Source: an uncultured Rhodobiaceae bacterium
GTDB lineage: Bacteria > Pseudomonadota > Alphaproteobacteria > Parvibaculales > Parvibaculaceae
NCBI GenBank assembly: GCA_913057645.1
Contig: CAJXOU010000025.1
Coordinates: 1 to 42,453, forward strand
Length of the DNA: 42,453 nucleotides
Direction of reading: 5' to 3'
Each line of letters opens with the position of its first letter. Positions within the stretch are counted from its first letter, which is position 1. Made by a program: the position numbers and the translations under genes. Shown piece by piece: positions 24,501 to 32,145 of the stretch. The notes under the pieces were generated by a model that worked only from the letters and a program-made list of their open reading frames with translations, did no database searches and was not told the origin of the DNA.

Positions 24501-26226
24501 ACGACATGCCTTCGAGGTCGAGCAGGTTCGGGCGTGGGCCGATGAAGGAGACCAGCGACATCACGAGTTCCTCGCGGATCGGGTCGATCGGCGGATTCGT
24601 GACCTGCGCGAAGTTCTGCTTGAAATAGGTGTAGAGCAGCTTCGACTTCGAGGAGAGCGCGGAGATGGGTGTGTCCGTGCCCATCGAACCGATCGCCTCC
24701 TGACCGTCCATCGCCATGGGCGACATCAGGAACTTGATATCTTCCTGCGTGTAGCCGAAGGCCTGCTGCGTATCGAGCAGCGAGCCGTAGCCGGGCGTCG
24801 TGACCGAGCCGCGCGGCGAGGGCATTTCCTCCAGCTGAATCTGTGTTGCGTTGAGCCACGACTGATACGGATGCAGCTTGGCGAGGTCGGCCTTGACCTC
24901 GGCGTCGGAAACGATCCGGCCTTCCTCAAGGTCGATAAGGAGCATCTTGCCCGGCTGCAGCCGCCACTTCTCGACGATCTTGTCTTCCGGCGCCGGCAGC
25001 ACGCCCATTTCGGACGCCATCATCACATCGCCGTCGTCGGTGACGTAGTAGCGTGCGGGGCGCAGGCCGTTGCGGTCGAGCGTGGCGCCGATCTGGCGGC
25101 CGTCGGTAAAGGCGACGGCGGCGGGGCCGTCCCACGGCTCCATCAGGGCCGCGTGATACTCGTAGAAGGCGCGACGCTCGTCATCCATCAGCGGGTTGCC
25201 CGACCAGGCTTCCGGAATGAGCATCATCATCGCATGGGTCAGCGAGTAGCCGCCCATGACGAGAAGTTCGAGCGCATTGTCGAAGCAGGCCGTGTCCGAT
25301 TGTTCGTGAACGGCGATCGGCCAGATCTTCTTCACGTCGTCGCCGAGAAGCTCCGATTCCATCGTCGCATAGCGTGCGGCGAGCCAGTTCACGTTGCCGC
25401 GCTTCGTGTTGATTTCGCCGTTGTGGCAGATCATGCGGAAGGGGTGCGCGAGCGACCAGGTCGGGAAGGTGTTGGTCGAGAAGCGCTGATGAACGAGGGC
25501 GAGCGCCGTCGTCATTTCCGGGTCCGTCAGGTCCTTGTAGTACTGGCCGACCTGCGCCGCGAGCAACATGCCCTTGTAAACGATGGTGCGCGAGGAGAAG
25601 GACGGAATATAGAGTTCCTCCGGCACATGGCCTTCTTCTGCCAGCAGCGTGTTGAAAATGCGCTTGCGGATCACGAAGAGCTTGCGCTCGAAGACGTCCT
25701 GATCCGGGCAGTCAGCCGAACGCGCAACGAAAACCTGCATGTGATGCGGCTCCGTCGGCTTCACGCTCTCGCCGAGATCGGTATTGTCGACGGGCACGTC
25801 GCGCCAGCCGAGAAGGGTCTGGCCTTCCTCGGCGACGATCTTGTTCACCAGCTCGACGATCTTCGCGCGCGCGGCTTCCGCCTTCGGCATGAACAGCATG
25901 CCGACGCCGTAATGGCCTTCGGCGGGAAGTTCGATGCCGAGCTTTGCCGCTTCCTTGCGGAAGAACCCGTCGGGCATCTGGATGAGGATGCCCGCGCCGT
26001 CGCCGGCCTTCGGGTCCGCACCAACGGCGCCGCGATGCTCGAGGTTCTCGAGAATCTTCAGGCCGTCCTGAATCATCTTGTGGGATTTTCGGTTGTGGAT
26101 ATTCGCAATGAAGCCGATGCCGCAGGCATCGTGCTCGTTACGGGGATCGTAAAGGCCCTGCGCGGCGGGGAGTCCCGCCACGTGCCAGGCCGTCTTCCGG
26201 CCGTATTCGTCCCGCTTTTGCGTCAT
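21529..26226 (-). CDS. gltB: Glutamate synthase (NADPH) large subunit
   Basis: 1565 residues, normal for the family. The N-terminal Ntn amidotransferase uses Cys35 (HDACGIGF), exposed after removal of a 34-residue propeptide; it releases ammonia from glutamine and channels it to the FMN domain. Middle and FMN domains include [15 protein letters not shown] and [18 protein letters not shown]; the [3Fe-4S] cysteines lie in [19 protein letters not shown]; the C-terminal beta-helix domain has repeated G-x-x-G units ([38 protein letters not shown]). The ATG at 26226 has GGGAAGG just upstream and gives the standard N-terminus. It forms an operon with gltD for ammonium assimilation. Confidence 0.97.
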   Translation of the reverse strand: MTQKRDEYGRKTAWHVAGLPAAQGLYDPRNEHDACGIGFIANIHNRKSHKMIQDGLKILENLEHRGAVGADPKAGDGAGILIQMPDGFFRKEAAKLGIELPAEGHYGVGMLFMPKAEAARAKIVELVNKIVAEEGQTLLGWRDVPVDNTDLGESVKPTEPHHMQVFVARSADCPDQDVFERKLFVIRKRIFNTLLAEEGHVPEELYIPSFSSRTIVYKGMLLAAQVGQYYKDLTDPEMTTALALVHQRFSTNTFPTWSLAHPFRMICHNGEINTKRGNVNWLAARYATMESELLGDDVKKIWPIAVHEQSDTACFDNALELLVMGGYSLTHAMMMLIPEAWSGNPLMDDERRAFYEYHAALMEPWDGPAAVAFTDGRQIGATLDRNGLRPARYYVTDDGDVMMASEMGVLPAPEDKIVEKWRLQPGKMLLIDLEEGRIVSDAEVKADLAKLHPYQSWLNATQIQLEEMPSPRGSVTTPGYGSLLDTQQAFGYTQEDIKFLMSPMAMDGQEAIGSMGTDTPISALSSKSKLLYTYFKQNFAQVTNPPIDPIREELVMSLVSFIGPRPNLLDLEGMSSVKRLEVRQPILTNEDLEKIRMIGEVADNHFRTQTLDITFAVERGEETMAEMVERLCERAEEAVDQGFNIVILSDRLISAERIAIPALLATSSVHHHLIRKGLRTKVGIVVETGEAREVHHFCCLAGYGAEAINPYLAFETLSELLPHLDEGLTRKEAEKRYIKAIDKGILKVMSKMGISTYQSYCGAQIFDAVGLATSFCDAYFTGTVSMIEGVGIAEIARETFERHNLAYSDAPVLRSALDVGGEYALRIRGEDHAWTSDSVRDLQHAVRGNSEDKYRAFARQINEQNERLLTIRGLFDIKTAEDDGREPISIDEVEPAVDIVKRFATGAMSFGSISREAHTTLALAMNRIGGRSNTGEGGEEVDRFKPLPNGDSMRSSIKQVASGRFGVTTEYLVNSDMIQIKMAQGAKPGEGGQLPGHKVDAVIAKVRHSTPGVGLISPPPHHDIYSIEDLAQLIFDLKNTNKDALVSVKLVSEVGVGTVAAGVSKARADHVTISGYEGGTGASPLTSIKHAGSPWEIGLAETHQTLVMNHLRGRIAVQVDGGLRTGRDVVIGALLGADEFGFATAPLIAAGCIMMRKCHLNTCPVGVATQDPELRKRFVGTPEHVINYFFFVAEEVRELMAAMGYRKMDEMIGQMQMLDKRKVVEHWKAKGLDFSKLFHKPVAPAHVAIHHSETQDHKIHDIMDRILIEKAKDAIEHRKPVQIELPIRNTDRTTGAMLSGEIAKRYGHAGLTDDTIHVKLTGTAGQSFGAWVAAGVTLELEGEANDYVGKGLSGGRLIVYPPKQSSIVPEKSIIVGNTVLYGAISGECYFRGVAGERFAVRNSGAIAVVEGTGDHGCEYMTGGIVVVLGETGRNFAAGMSGGIAYVLDEDGMFERRCNLAMVDLEPVKEEHDLMERHRHQTGDLESHGRVDVMSDMTRFDAERLHQLIENHAHYTNSARARSILDNWEAMLPKFRKVMPVEYRRALREMQRAQEESAQAMAAAGE

Positions 26227-26374
26227 AGCCTTCCCATCCTTCACCCTGACCCGCGCCGCCGTTTCTTTCCGGCCAGATGCGCGCGCCGCCTCTTGCCTTC
26301 TCACCCCGACAACCCGCGCGCCGCCCCTCCCCCTGAGCCGTTCCGGCCGGAGCCCCGATTCCTCGGGGCGGGGG

Positions 26375-26403
26375 ACGCTAGCGGACCGCACGCGTTATCG
26401 CAA
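26375..26403 (-). promoter_or_regulatory. Putative gltB promoter
   Basis: On the minus strand TTGCGAT (26403-26397), 14 bases, then GCTAGCGT (26382-26375) fit the alphaproteobacterial TTGAC-N10-14-GCTA pattern. The transcript would have a leader of about 140 bases starting with a small hairpin, CCCCGA-loop-TCGGGG (26353-26368). No riboswitch that I recognise is present. Confidence 0.35.
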
Positions 26404-26846
26404 AAGTCCCGTCCGGAAAATCCGGCGAGACTACTCACCGCTGGACCGTTTTCGCGATCCGCTTCCCGGCACGCCCGGGCGCCGTGCCGTCAAACCGGCC
26501 TTCGGCGCTCTTGCATACCCTTGCAGTGCCGCCATCTCCGACGGAGCTTTCTGCTGGGTGCCCCCTATTGCCCGGAGCACAGGCTTACAGGCAGGCCCGA
26601 CCGCCTCTTTCCGGCCGACCTTCTATACCGGAAAAGCGATGCTTTCCCAGCACGTGGATCATGCCAAACCCGGTCCCGTGAATCAAGCAAATAAGACAGG
26701 AATACTGACCTATAGTTTCGAACCGTTCGCAATTTTCATTATGGGTAATGTTTGGGCGGTTTCCCTGCCGCCGCGCCTCTGCCATCCTGCCGGAAAAGCC
26801 GGAATCCGCCGTTTTGCGCGGCCGGCATAGCGAATGGGAGACGCTC
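26404..26846. other. Intergenic region between the gltB promoter and the VOC gene
   Basis: About 440 bases without a convincing gene. Short open frames here lack ribosome sites and recognisable motifs. The segment 26695-26760 is clearly richer in A and T than its surroundings and holds the dyad CGAAC-C-GTTCG (26719-26729); it may carry the promoter of the VOC gene. The rest shows no repeat, tRNA or stable terminator. Confidence 0.6.
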
Positions 26847-27713
26847 ATGCTCAGCAGGATCGACCGGATTCAGCTTGCGGTGCCGGATGCGGGCGCCGCG
26901 TCTCGGGGCTGGATCGATTTACTTGGTGCCGAACCTGCCGGTGAAGACCGGATCGGCGGGCTCGCCGCGCGGCATCACCGGCTTCGCGTCGGCACGGGCT
27001 GGGTCGAACTGCTGGTACCGGACGGAAGCGGACCAGTCGCCGACGCGGTGGCGGCGCGGGGCGCACATCTTTATGCGGCCGGGGCGGCAACGCCTGACCT
27101 TGCCGCGCTTGAGGTGCATCTCGAAGACAAGGGCGTTTCGCCGCTCAACGAAGGCGGTCAGCTTCATCTCGACATGGGCGACACCGGCATCGAGGGGCTT
27201 CGGGTCGTCGTCAGCGAGGACGAGGCGCTGCCCGCGGTGGGTGGTATCGACTTCTTCTATGAAGCGACGCTGCTTTCGGACGACACCAGAGGCGTCACGC
27301 GCGCGCTCAACGCGCTGTTCGGCCTCGACGACAGGAACTACACCGAGATCGTCTCCGACGTCTTCGGTTATCGCGGCACGCTGACGCTCTTCGAGAAGGA
27401 TCAGCTGCATCGCCTCGAGGTGATCGAGCCGACCGTCGCAGGGACGACCATGGACCGGTATTTCCGGAAGTTCGGCCAGAGCCTCTACATGGCTTTTGCA
27501 GAAACGTCCGATATCAATCTCATCCAGGAGCGGGCGGAGGCCGCAGGCGCGGGCTTCACTGTCGACCGGCCGGATGATCGCCCGGCGCATCTTCCCTCCG
27601 ACCAGCTCTGGCTTCATCCCAAATCGCTCGGTGGCATGATGCTCGGCCTTTCGCGGCCCAGCATGGCTTGGGCCTGGTCCGGCAACCCCGATCGCGTCGA
27701 AGCGGTGGCTTGA
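26847..27713 (+). CDS. VOC-superfamily protein (glyoxalase/dioxygenase fold)
   Basis: 288 residues; GGGAG lies six bases before the ATG. Two VOC half-modules are visible: IDRIQLAVPDAGAASRGWIDLLGA at the N-terminus and IDFFYEATLLSDDTRGVTRALNALFG from about residue 133, with a metal-site-like DQLHRLEVIEP region near 185-200. VOC proteins bind a divalent metal and include glyoxalases, extradiol dioxygenases and 4-hydroxyphenylpyruvate dioxygenase-like enzymes; the substrate cannot be read here. It is followed 66 bases later by the aldolase gene, and the two may be co-transcribed. Confidence 0.8.
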   Translation: MLSRIDRIQLAVPDAGAASRGWIDLLGAEPAGEDRIGGLAARHHRLRVGTGWVELLVPDGSGPVADAVAARGAHLYAAGAATPDLAALEVHLEDKGVSPLNEGGQLHLDMGDTGIEGLRVVVSEDEALPAVGGIDFFYEATLLSDDTRGVTRALNALFGLDDRNYTEIVSDVFGYRGTLTLFEKDQLHRLEVIEPTVAGTTMDRYFRKFGQSLYMAFAETSDINLIQERAEAAGAGFTVDRPDDRPAHLPSDQLWLHPKSLGGMMLGLSRPSMAWAWSGNPDRVEAVA

Positions 27714-27779
27714 AGCAGGCGGCGCTTCTCTGTCCTCCCGTGCTTCTGTACGATCCCGGCTTTGGAGCAGGAGCCGCCG

Positions 27780-28817
27780 ATGGATTTCACGAGCGATAAC
27801 GCGGCGGGTGCCGCGCCGGAGATACTTGAGGCGCTGGCGCGCGCGAATGGCGGCACCGCTGCGTCCTATGGCGCGGACGAGGTTACGGCGCGCCTGCAAA
27901 GGCGTCTTTCGGATATTTTCGAGCGCGAGATCGAGGTCTTTCCCGTCGTTACGGGCACGGCCGCGAACGCATTGTCGCTTGCCGCGTTGACACCGCCTCA
28001 TGGAGCGGTCGTCTGCCATGAGCTCGCGCATGTCCATCTCGACGAATGCGGCGCGCCGGAAATGTTTTCGGGTGGAGCGAAGCTCCTTACTTGCAGTGGT
28101 GCGGGGGCGAAAATCGATGCGGCAGCCTTCGCCGCGATACTGGATGCCTATCCCGCGGGCATCGTGCATCATGTTCAGCCTGCCGCACTGACGCTGACAC
28201 AGTCGACCGAGCTTGGTGCTGTTTATTCGCAGGACGAGATCGGCGCACTTGTCGAGATCGCGCGCGGGCGGGCCCTCCATGTCCATATGGACGGCGCCCG
28301 TTTCGCGAATGCGCTTGTGCGTCTCGGCTGCACGCCCGCAGAAGCCACATGGAAGGCCGGTATCGACATCATGTCCTTCGGCGCGACGAAGAACGGCGCG
28401 ATCGCTGCGGAGGCGGTCATCGTCTTCAATCCCGATATCGCGCGGGACCTCGCCTTCCGGCGCAAGCGGGCTGGACATCTGCTTTCCAAGATGCGGTTTC
28501 TCTCCGCCCAGCTCGAAGCCTATCTCGCCGACGATCTGTGGCTCCGGCTTGCGCGGCACGCCAACGAGATGACGGAGAGGCTTGCATCGGGGCTCTCGGA
28601 TGTCGCCGGCGCCTCGCTTCAGACCTTGCCCGAAGCGAACGAGATATTCGTGCGCCTGCCATCCGCTGCCATACGGCGGCTGAAGGAGGCGGGCGCGCGG
28701 TTCCATCCCTGGCCCATGCCCGGCGACGGCGCCGATGGCCGGACCGTCCGCCTTGTCACCTCGTTTCAGACCGCGCCGGAGGAGGTCGACCACTTCCTGG
28801 GGCTCCTGAAATCCTGA
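27780..28817 (+). CDS. Low-specificity threonine aldolase / beta-eliminating-lyase family
   Basis: 345 residues, a fold-type I PLP enzyme that splits L-threonine (and allo-threonine) to glycine and acetaldehyde. Seen: N-terminal FTSDNAAG, H80 stacking on PLP (CHELAHVHLDECGAPE), HMDGARFANA with Asp171, and Schiff-base Lys204 in SFGATKNGA. The start at 27780 follows GGAGCAGGAG and gives the family MDFTSDN start. It could serve glycine supply or serine/threonine catabolism. Its neighbours do not refine the substrate. Confidence 0.93.
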   Translation: MDFTSDNAAGAAPEILEALARANGGTAASYGADEVTARLQRRLSDIFEREIEVFPVVTGTAANALSLAALTPPHGAVVCHELAHVHLDECGAPEMFSGGAKLLTCSGAGAKIDAAAFAAILDAYPAGIVHHVQPAALTLTQSTELGAVYSQDEIGALVEIARGRALHVHMDGARFANALVRLGCTPAEATWKAGIDIMSFGATKNGAIAAEAVIVFNPDIARDLAFRRKRAGHLLSKMRFLSAQLEAYLADDLWLRLARHANEMTERLASGLSDVAGASLQTLPEANEIFVRLPSAAIRRLKEAGARFHPWPMPGDGADGRTVRLVTSFQTAPEEVDHFLGLLKS

Positions 28818-28897
28818 ACACCTTCAGCGTTCATTAACATGCCCGCCTTTACGATTTGGCCAGAGTTATCGTGCCGCTTCCGGCATGAGGTGGGGAT

Positions 28898-29323
28898 ATG
28901 GCCATTCCGAAAGACGACAAGTCGCCCGATTTCGAGAGCCTGATTGCGCAGGCGGAAGCCGCCGTGGAAGCGCTTCGCGACACTTATCGCGTCCAGCTTT
29001 CCTCGGATGTCGCCGAGCTGTGCGATATCTGGTCGCGCATCGAAACGGAAGGTGTGTCTTCGGATCTCCTCGACGCGCTCCACGGTGTCGCCCACAACGT
29101 GAAGGGACAGGGTGGCTCGTTCGGCTATGAGCTCGTCACCGAAATCGGGGCATCCTTCTGCGACTACCTGCGCAGCGGCAAGCGTGTCTCGGCGGACGAA
29201 CTCAACATCGTCCACATGCATATCCGCATGCTGAAGCGCGTTTCCGATGACGATATTTCGGGTGACGGTGGCGACACGGGCGCGCGGATCGTCGAGAAGC
29301 TCCGGCTTCTGACCGGCAACTGA
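28898..29323 (+). CDS. Stand-alone Hpt (histidine phosphotransfer) protein
   Basis: 141 residues, mostly helical. The Hpt motif is HNVKGQGGSFGY with phospho-accepting His66, followed by the helix ELVTEIGASFCDYLRSG. No kinase or receiver part is present, so it must shuttle phosphate between separate proteins. The gene is convergent with the hybrid kinase ending at 29336 (12 bases between stops), which has a receiver but no Hpt, making the two likely partners. A clear ribosome site (GAGGTGGGG) precedes the ATG. An AT-rich stretch with TTAAC lies about 55 bases upstream. Confidence 0.85.
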   Translation: MAIPKDDKSPDFESLIAQAEAAVEALRDTYRVQLSSDVAELCDIWSRIETEGVSSDLLDALHGVAHNVKGQGGSFGYELVTEIGASFCDYLRSGKRVSADELNIVHMHIRMLKRVSDDDISGDGGDTGARIVEKLRLLTGN

Positions 29324-29335
29324 CCTTCTCAGTCT

Positions 29336-31876
29336 CTATCCCGCCATCCGCTGAAGTTCGTTCAGCATTTCCCGGAGCGCACCCTGCTTCTCCGGCCCGA
29401 GCGGCGTGTTGCCGTCTCGCGCGGTGCCGGTGTCATCCGGCTTCCGCGGCAGAGAGCCCGCTCCCGACATTGCCTTCGCCATTTCCGAAACCAGCACTTC
29501 GACCTTGAAGGGTTTCGAGACGAAGCCGTTCATGCCCGCTGCGCGATAGATGTCGCTGTGCCCTTCCATCGCATGCGCCGTCAGCGCGACGATCGGAATG
29601 TTTCGCCACGGTTCGTCGACGGCGCGGATTACCTTCGTGGTCTGGATGCCATCCATGAGCGGCATCTGAATGTCCATCAGGATGATGTCGAATGTTGCTT
29701 CTCTGAGCTTGCGGATTGCCTCGACGCCGTTATCGGCAATGGTGACGCGATGGCCCAGGCGCTCCATGACGGCCGACATGAGCTTCTGGTTGACCGGCTG
29801 ATCCTCCGCCAGCAGCACATCGAGCGGTCGCGCCGGCAGGGCGGTTTCAGGCAGGGTCCCGGCGGGCGCGTGATGTTCCGCCGGAGCGCCTGCCGCTATG
29901 GCGACGGGCAACCGGATCGTGAATGTGCTGCCTTCGCCTTCCGTGCTCTCGACATCGACGGTGCCGTTCATCAGCGTCGTCAGCTCGCGCGTGATGGCAA
30001 GGCCGAGCCCCGTGCCGCCATAGGTGCGTGAGATGGAGGAGTCTGCCTGCTGGAAACGGGTGAAGAGGCGCGGGATCATGGTTTCGGGAATACCGATACC
30101 GGTGTCGCGAACGGTAAAGACGAGTTCGACGCGCTCCGGTTCCTCTCCGGGATGCGCGCCGAGCGACACGTTGACCTCGCCGCGCGGCGTGAACTTGATC
30201 GCATTGCCGATGAGATTGAACAGAATCTGCCGCAGTCGCGTCGGGTCGCTCATCACGCTCGGCGGTACGGTCTCGTCGATGTGCTTCGTCAGTACCAGTC
30301 CCTTTTCGGTGGCGTTGGCGCGCAGCACCTCGACAACCGTTTCGAGAATGCCGCGCGGTGAAGTCGGTTCCGGTTCAAGTTCCAGGCGTCCCGCTTCGAG
30401 CTTCGACAGGTCGAGAATGTCGTTGAGGATGGTGAGCAGGCATTCGCCCGATTCCCGGATGGTCGAGATGCGGTCGTGCTGCTCGGCGGTGAGGTCGCTC
30501 GACAGCAGAAGGTCTGCCATCCCGATCACGCCGTTCATCGGCGTGCGCAATTCGTGGCTCATGGTGGCGAGAAAGGCGGATTTGGCGCGGTTCGCGTTTT
30601 CGGCCGCTTCCTTCGCAAGCGAGAGGTCGTAGGCGGTACGGGCGAGCTTGGCGCGTTCCTGTTCCAGCTGGATCGAGGTGTGCTGCAGGTCGATGACGCG
30701 GTCCTGCAGTTCGAGCTGACTGCGCTTCAGCTTGATCTCTGTCTGCTTGCGCTGGCTGATATCCGTCTCGACGAGAATGTAGTTGCGGATGGCGCCGCGC
30801 GTGTCGCGGATCGGTCGGGCCTCGATCGAGGCCCAGTACTGCGTTCCCTGCCGGGTCAGGCTGATCGTTTCGACGATGCGGGCCTCGCCGTCCGCTGCGC
30901 TTTCGGCGAGAACCTTCATTGCGCCGATGCCGCCAAAGCGCGCCAGAATGTCGGGCGGGAAGCGGCCTTCGATCTCAGTGCGGTCGAAGCCGGTCATGCG
31001 CAGATAGGAGGCGTTCACCCAGAGGATGCGGCCGGCGCGGTCGGCGATCAGCACGCCGGAGTCCGTTCCGTTCGCGACCAGTGCGAGCTGTTCATTGTCG
31101 CGCAGGCTGTATTGCAGGCGGCCGAATACCTGACCGAAGAGCTGCGAGAGATCGCTCAGTTCGCCTTTCGGAATATCCGTGGGTGGATCGTAACGGCCCC
31201 CGCCGCTGCCGCGAATGGCGCTTGCAAGCCGTTCGATAGGACCGATCACCGCGCGGTGCAGCAGCACGAAGAGCGCACCCAGCAGGATGACGGTCGTGAC
31301 GACGCGGCGGAAGACCGAAGAAAGAATGGAAGCCGTGAGCTCCGCCCTTGCAGGCCGAAGGTCGACGAAAGTGATCGTGCCGATCTTTTCCCCGGGGACG
31401 GCCGCCGCGTAGACCCAGCCGTCGATATCCGCGAACGTCATCTCGAAACTCTGCGGCCGCTCCAGCAGCAGGCTCGCATTGATCGCCGTTCGCACGTCCG
31501 GTTCGTTCAGGAAGGCGTCTGTATTGCCAAGTTGCGAGGTCTCGTCGCCCTTGAGCAGGCGGCCGGACTGATCGATCAGATAGATTGCCAGAAAATCGTC
31601 GTTCCAGACCGCTTCCCGGGTGACGGCCTGCGCGGCTTCGGTTGCGCCGAAGTCGTTGTCCAGTTTCGAACGCATCGCGAGATGTTCGCTGATGGCCGCC
31701 GCGCGCTGCTCGACCTTCGAGAACATCACGTCGCGGAGCTGGTAGTAGTCGACGACGGATTGGCCGCCTGTGAGAATCAGAAGCAGCAGGCACATCTTCA
31801 GAGCGAGATCGCGCGCCGTCGGCCCGACGAGCGAGCGAAGGCGGTCGATATCGAATGCACGGGCGAAGTCGCGCAT
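29336..31876 (-). CDS. Membrane hybrid sensor histidine kinase (HAMP-PAS-HisKA-HATPase-REC)
   Basis: 846 residues from ATG 31876; a GTG at 31933 would add 19 residues but has no ribosome site. A first membrane helix (about 24-41), a periplasmic sensor of about 150 residues and a second helix (about 190-208) precede HAMP (about 210-265), a PAS domain with PAC end (about 265-385: TDSGVLIADRAGRILWVN), a coiled coil, then HisKA with His441 (FLATMSHELRTPMNG), HATPase (NLIGNAIKFTP with Asn558, DTGIGIP, GGTGLGL) and a REC domain with Asp735 (IILMDIQMPLMDG). No C-terminal Hpt is present; the neighbouring Hpt protein could complete the relay. The ligand is unknown. Confidence 0.93.
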   Translation of the reverse strand: MRDFARAFDIDRLRSLVGPTARDLALKMCLLLLILTGGQSVVDYYQLRDVMFSKVEQRAAAISEHLAMRSKLDNDFGATEAAQAVTREAVWNDDFLAIYLIDQSGRLLKGDETSQLGNTDAFLNEPDVRTAINASLLLERPQSFEMTFADIDGWVYAAAVPGEKIGTITFVDLRPARAELTASILSSVFRRVVTTVILLGALFVLLHRAVIGPIERLASAIRGSGGGRYDPPTDIPKGELSDLSQLFGQVFGRLQYSLRDNEQLALVANGTDSGVLIADRAGRILWVNASYLRMTGFDRTEIEGRFPPDILARFGGIGAMKVLAESAADGEARIVETISLTRQGTQYWASIEARPIRDTRGAIRNYILVETDISQRKQTEIKLKRSQLELQDRVIDLQHTSIQLEQERAKLARTAYDLSLAKEAAENANRAKSAFLATMSHELRTPMNGVIGMADLLLSSDLTAEQHDRISTIRESGECLLTILNDILDLSKLEAGRLELEPEPTSPRGILETVVEVLRANATEKGLVLTKHIDETVPPSVMSDPTRLRQILFNLIGNAIKFTPRGEVNVSLGAHPGEEPERVELVFTVRDTGIGIPETMIPRLFTRFQQADSSISRTYGGTGLGLAITRELTTLMNGTVDVESTEGEGSTFTIRLPVAIAAGAPAEHHAPAGTLPETALPARPLDVLLAEDQPVNQKLMSAVMERLGHRVTIADNGVEAIRKLREATFDIILMDIQMPLMDGIQTTKVIRAVDEPWRNIPIVALTAHAMEGHSDIYRAAGMNGFVSKPFKVEVLVSEMAKAMSGAGSLPRKPDDTGTARDGNTPLGPEKQGALREMLNELQRMAG

Positions 31877-32145
31877 GTCCCTGTCGTTCCCGCCGGAGGA
31901 GCCCCCCGGCCAGCAGTTGTCGGGGTACCCCACCGGTCCCCCGCTTCACCCTTTCGGATGTCCCGGTTTCATAGCAGGGGGAGGGTTAAGGGGTGCCTAA
32001 ACCGGGAATCGGGTAAATTTCGCACGATGTAAAATTTTGTATTAATTTCAAAAGCTTGGAGCGAGGGGCCGCTGGAGGCGTTCGGTGGTCATGCGTTCGC
32101 GGCATTTGCCACCTAGGCTCTCTCAAGACCACTTCGAGGAACCCG

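Noticed and set aside
20881-26694. Very long open frames on the plus strand opposite gltB and gltD (over 700 and 1200 codons)
   Set aside because: They are antisense shadows caused by GC-rich codon use; the minus-strand proteins are full-length, motif-complete glutamate synthase subunits.
26484-26848. Short open frames in the gltB-VOC gap
   Set aside because: They lack ribosome sites and recognisable motifs, and overlap each other on both strands.
28840-28875. TTAAC before the Hpt gene as a CtrA site
   Set aside because: The second half-site is TTTAC at the wrong spacing, so only a weak resemblance remains.
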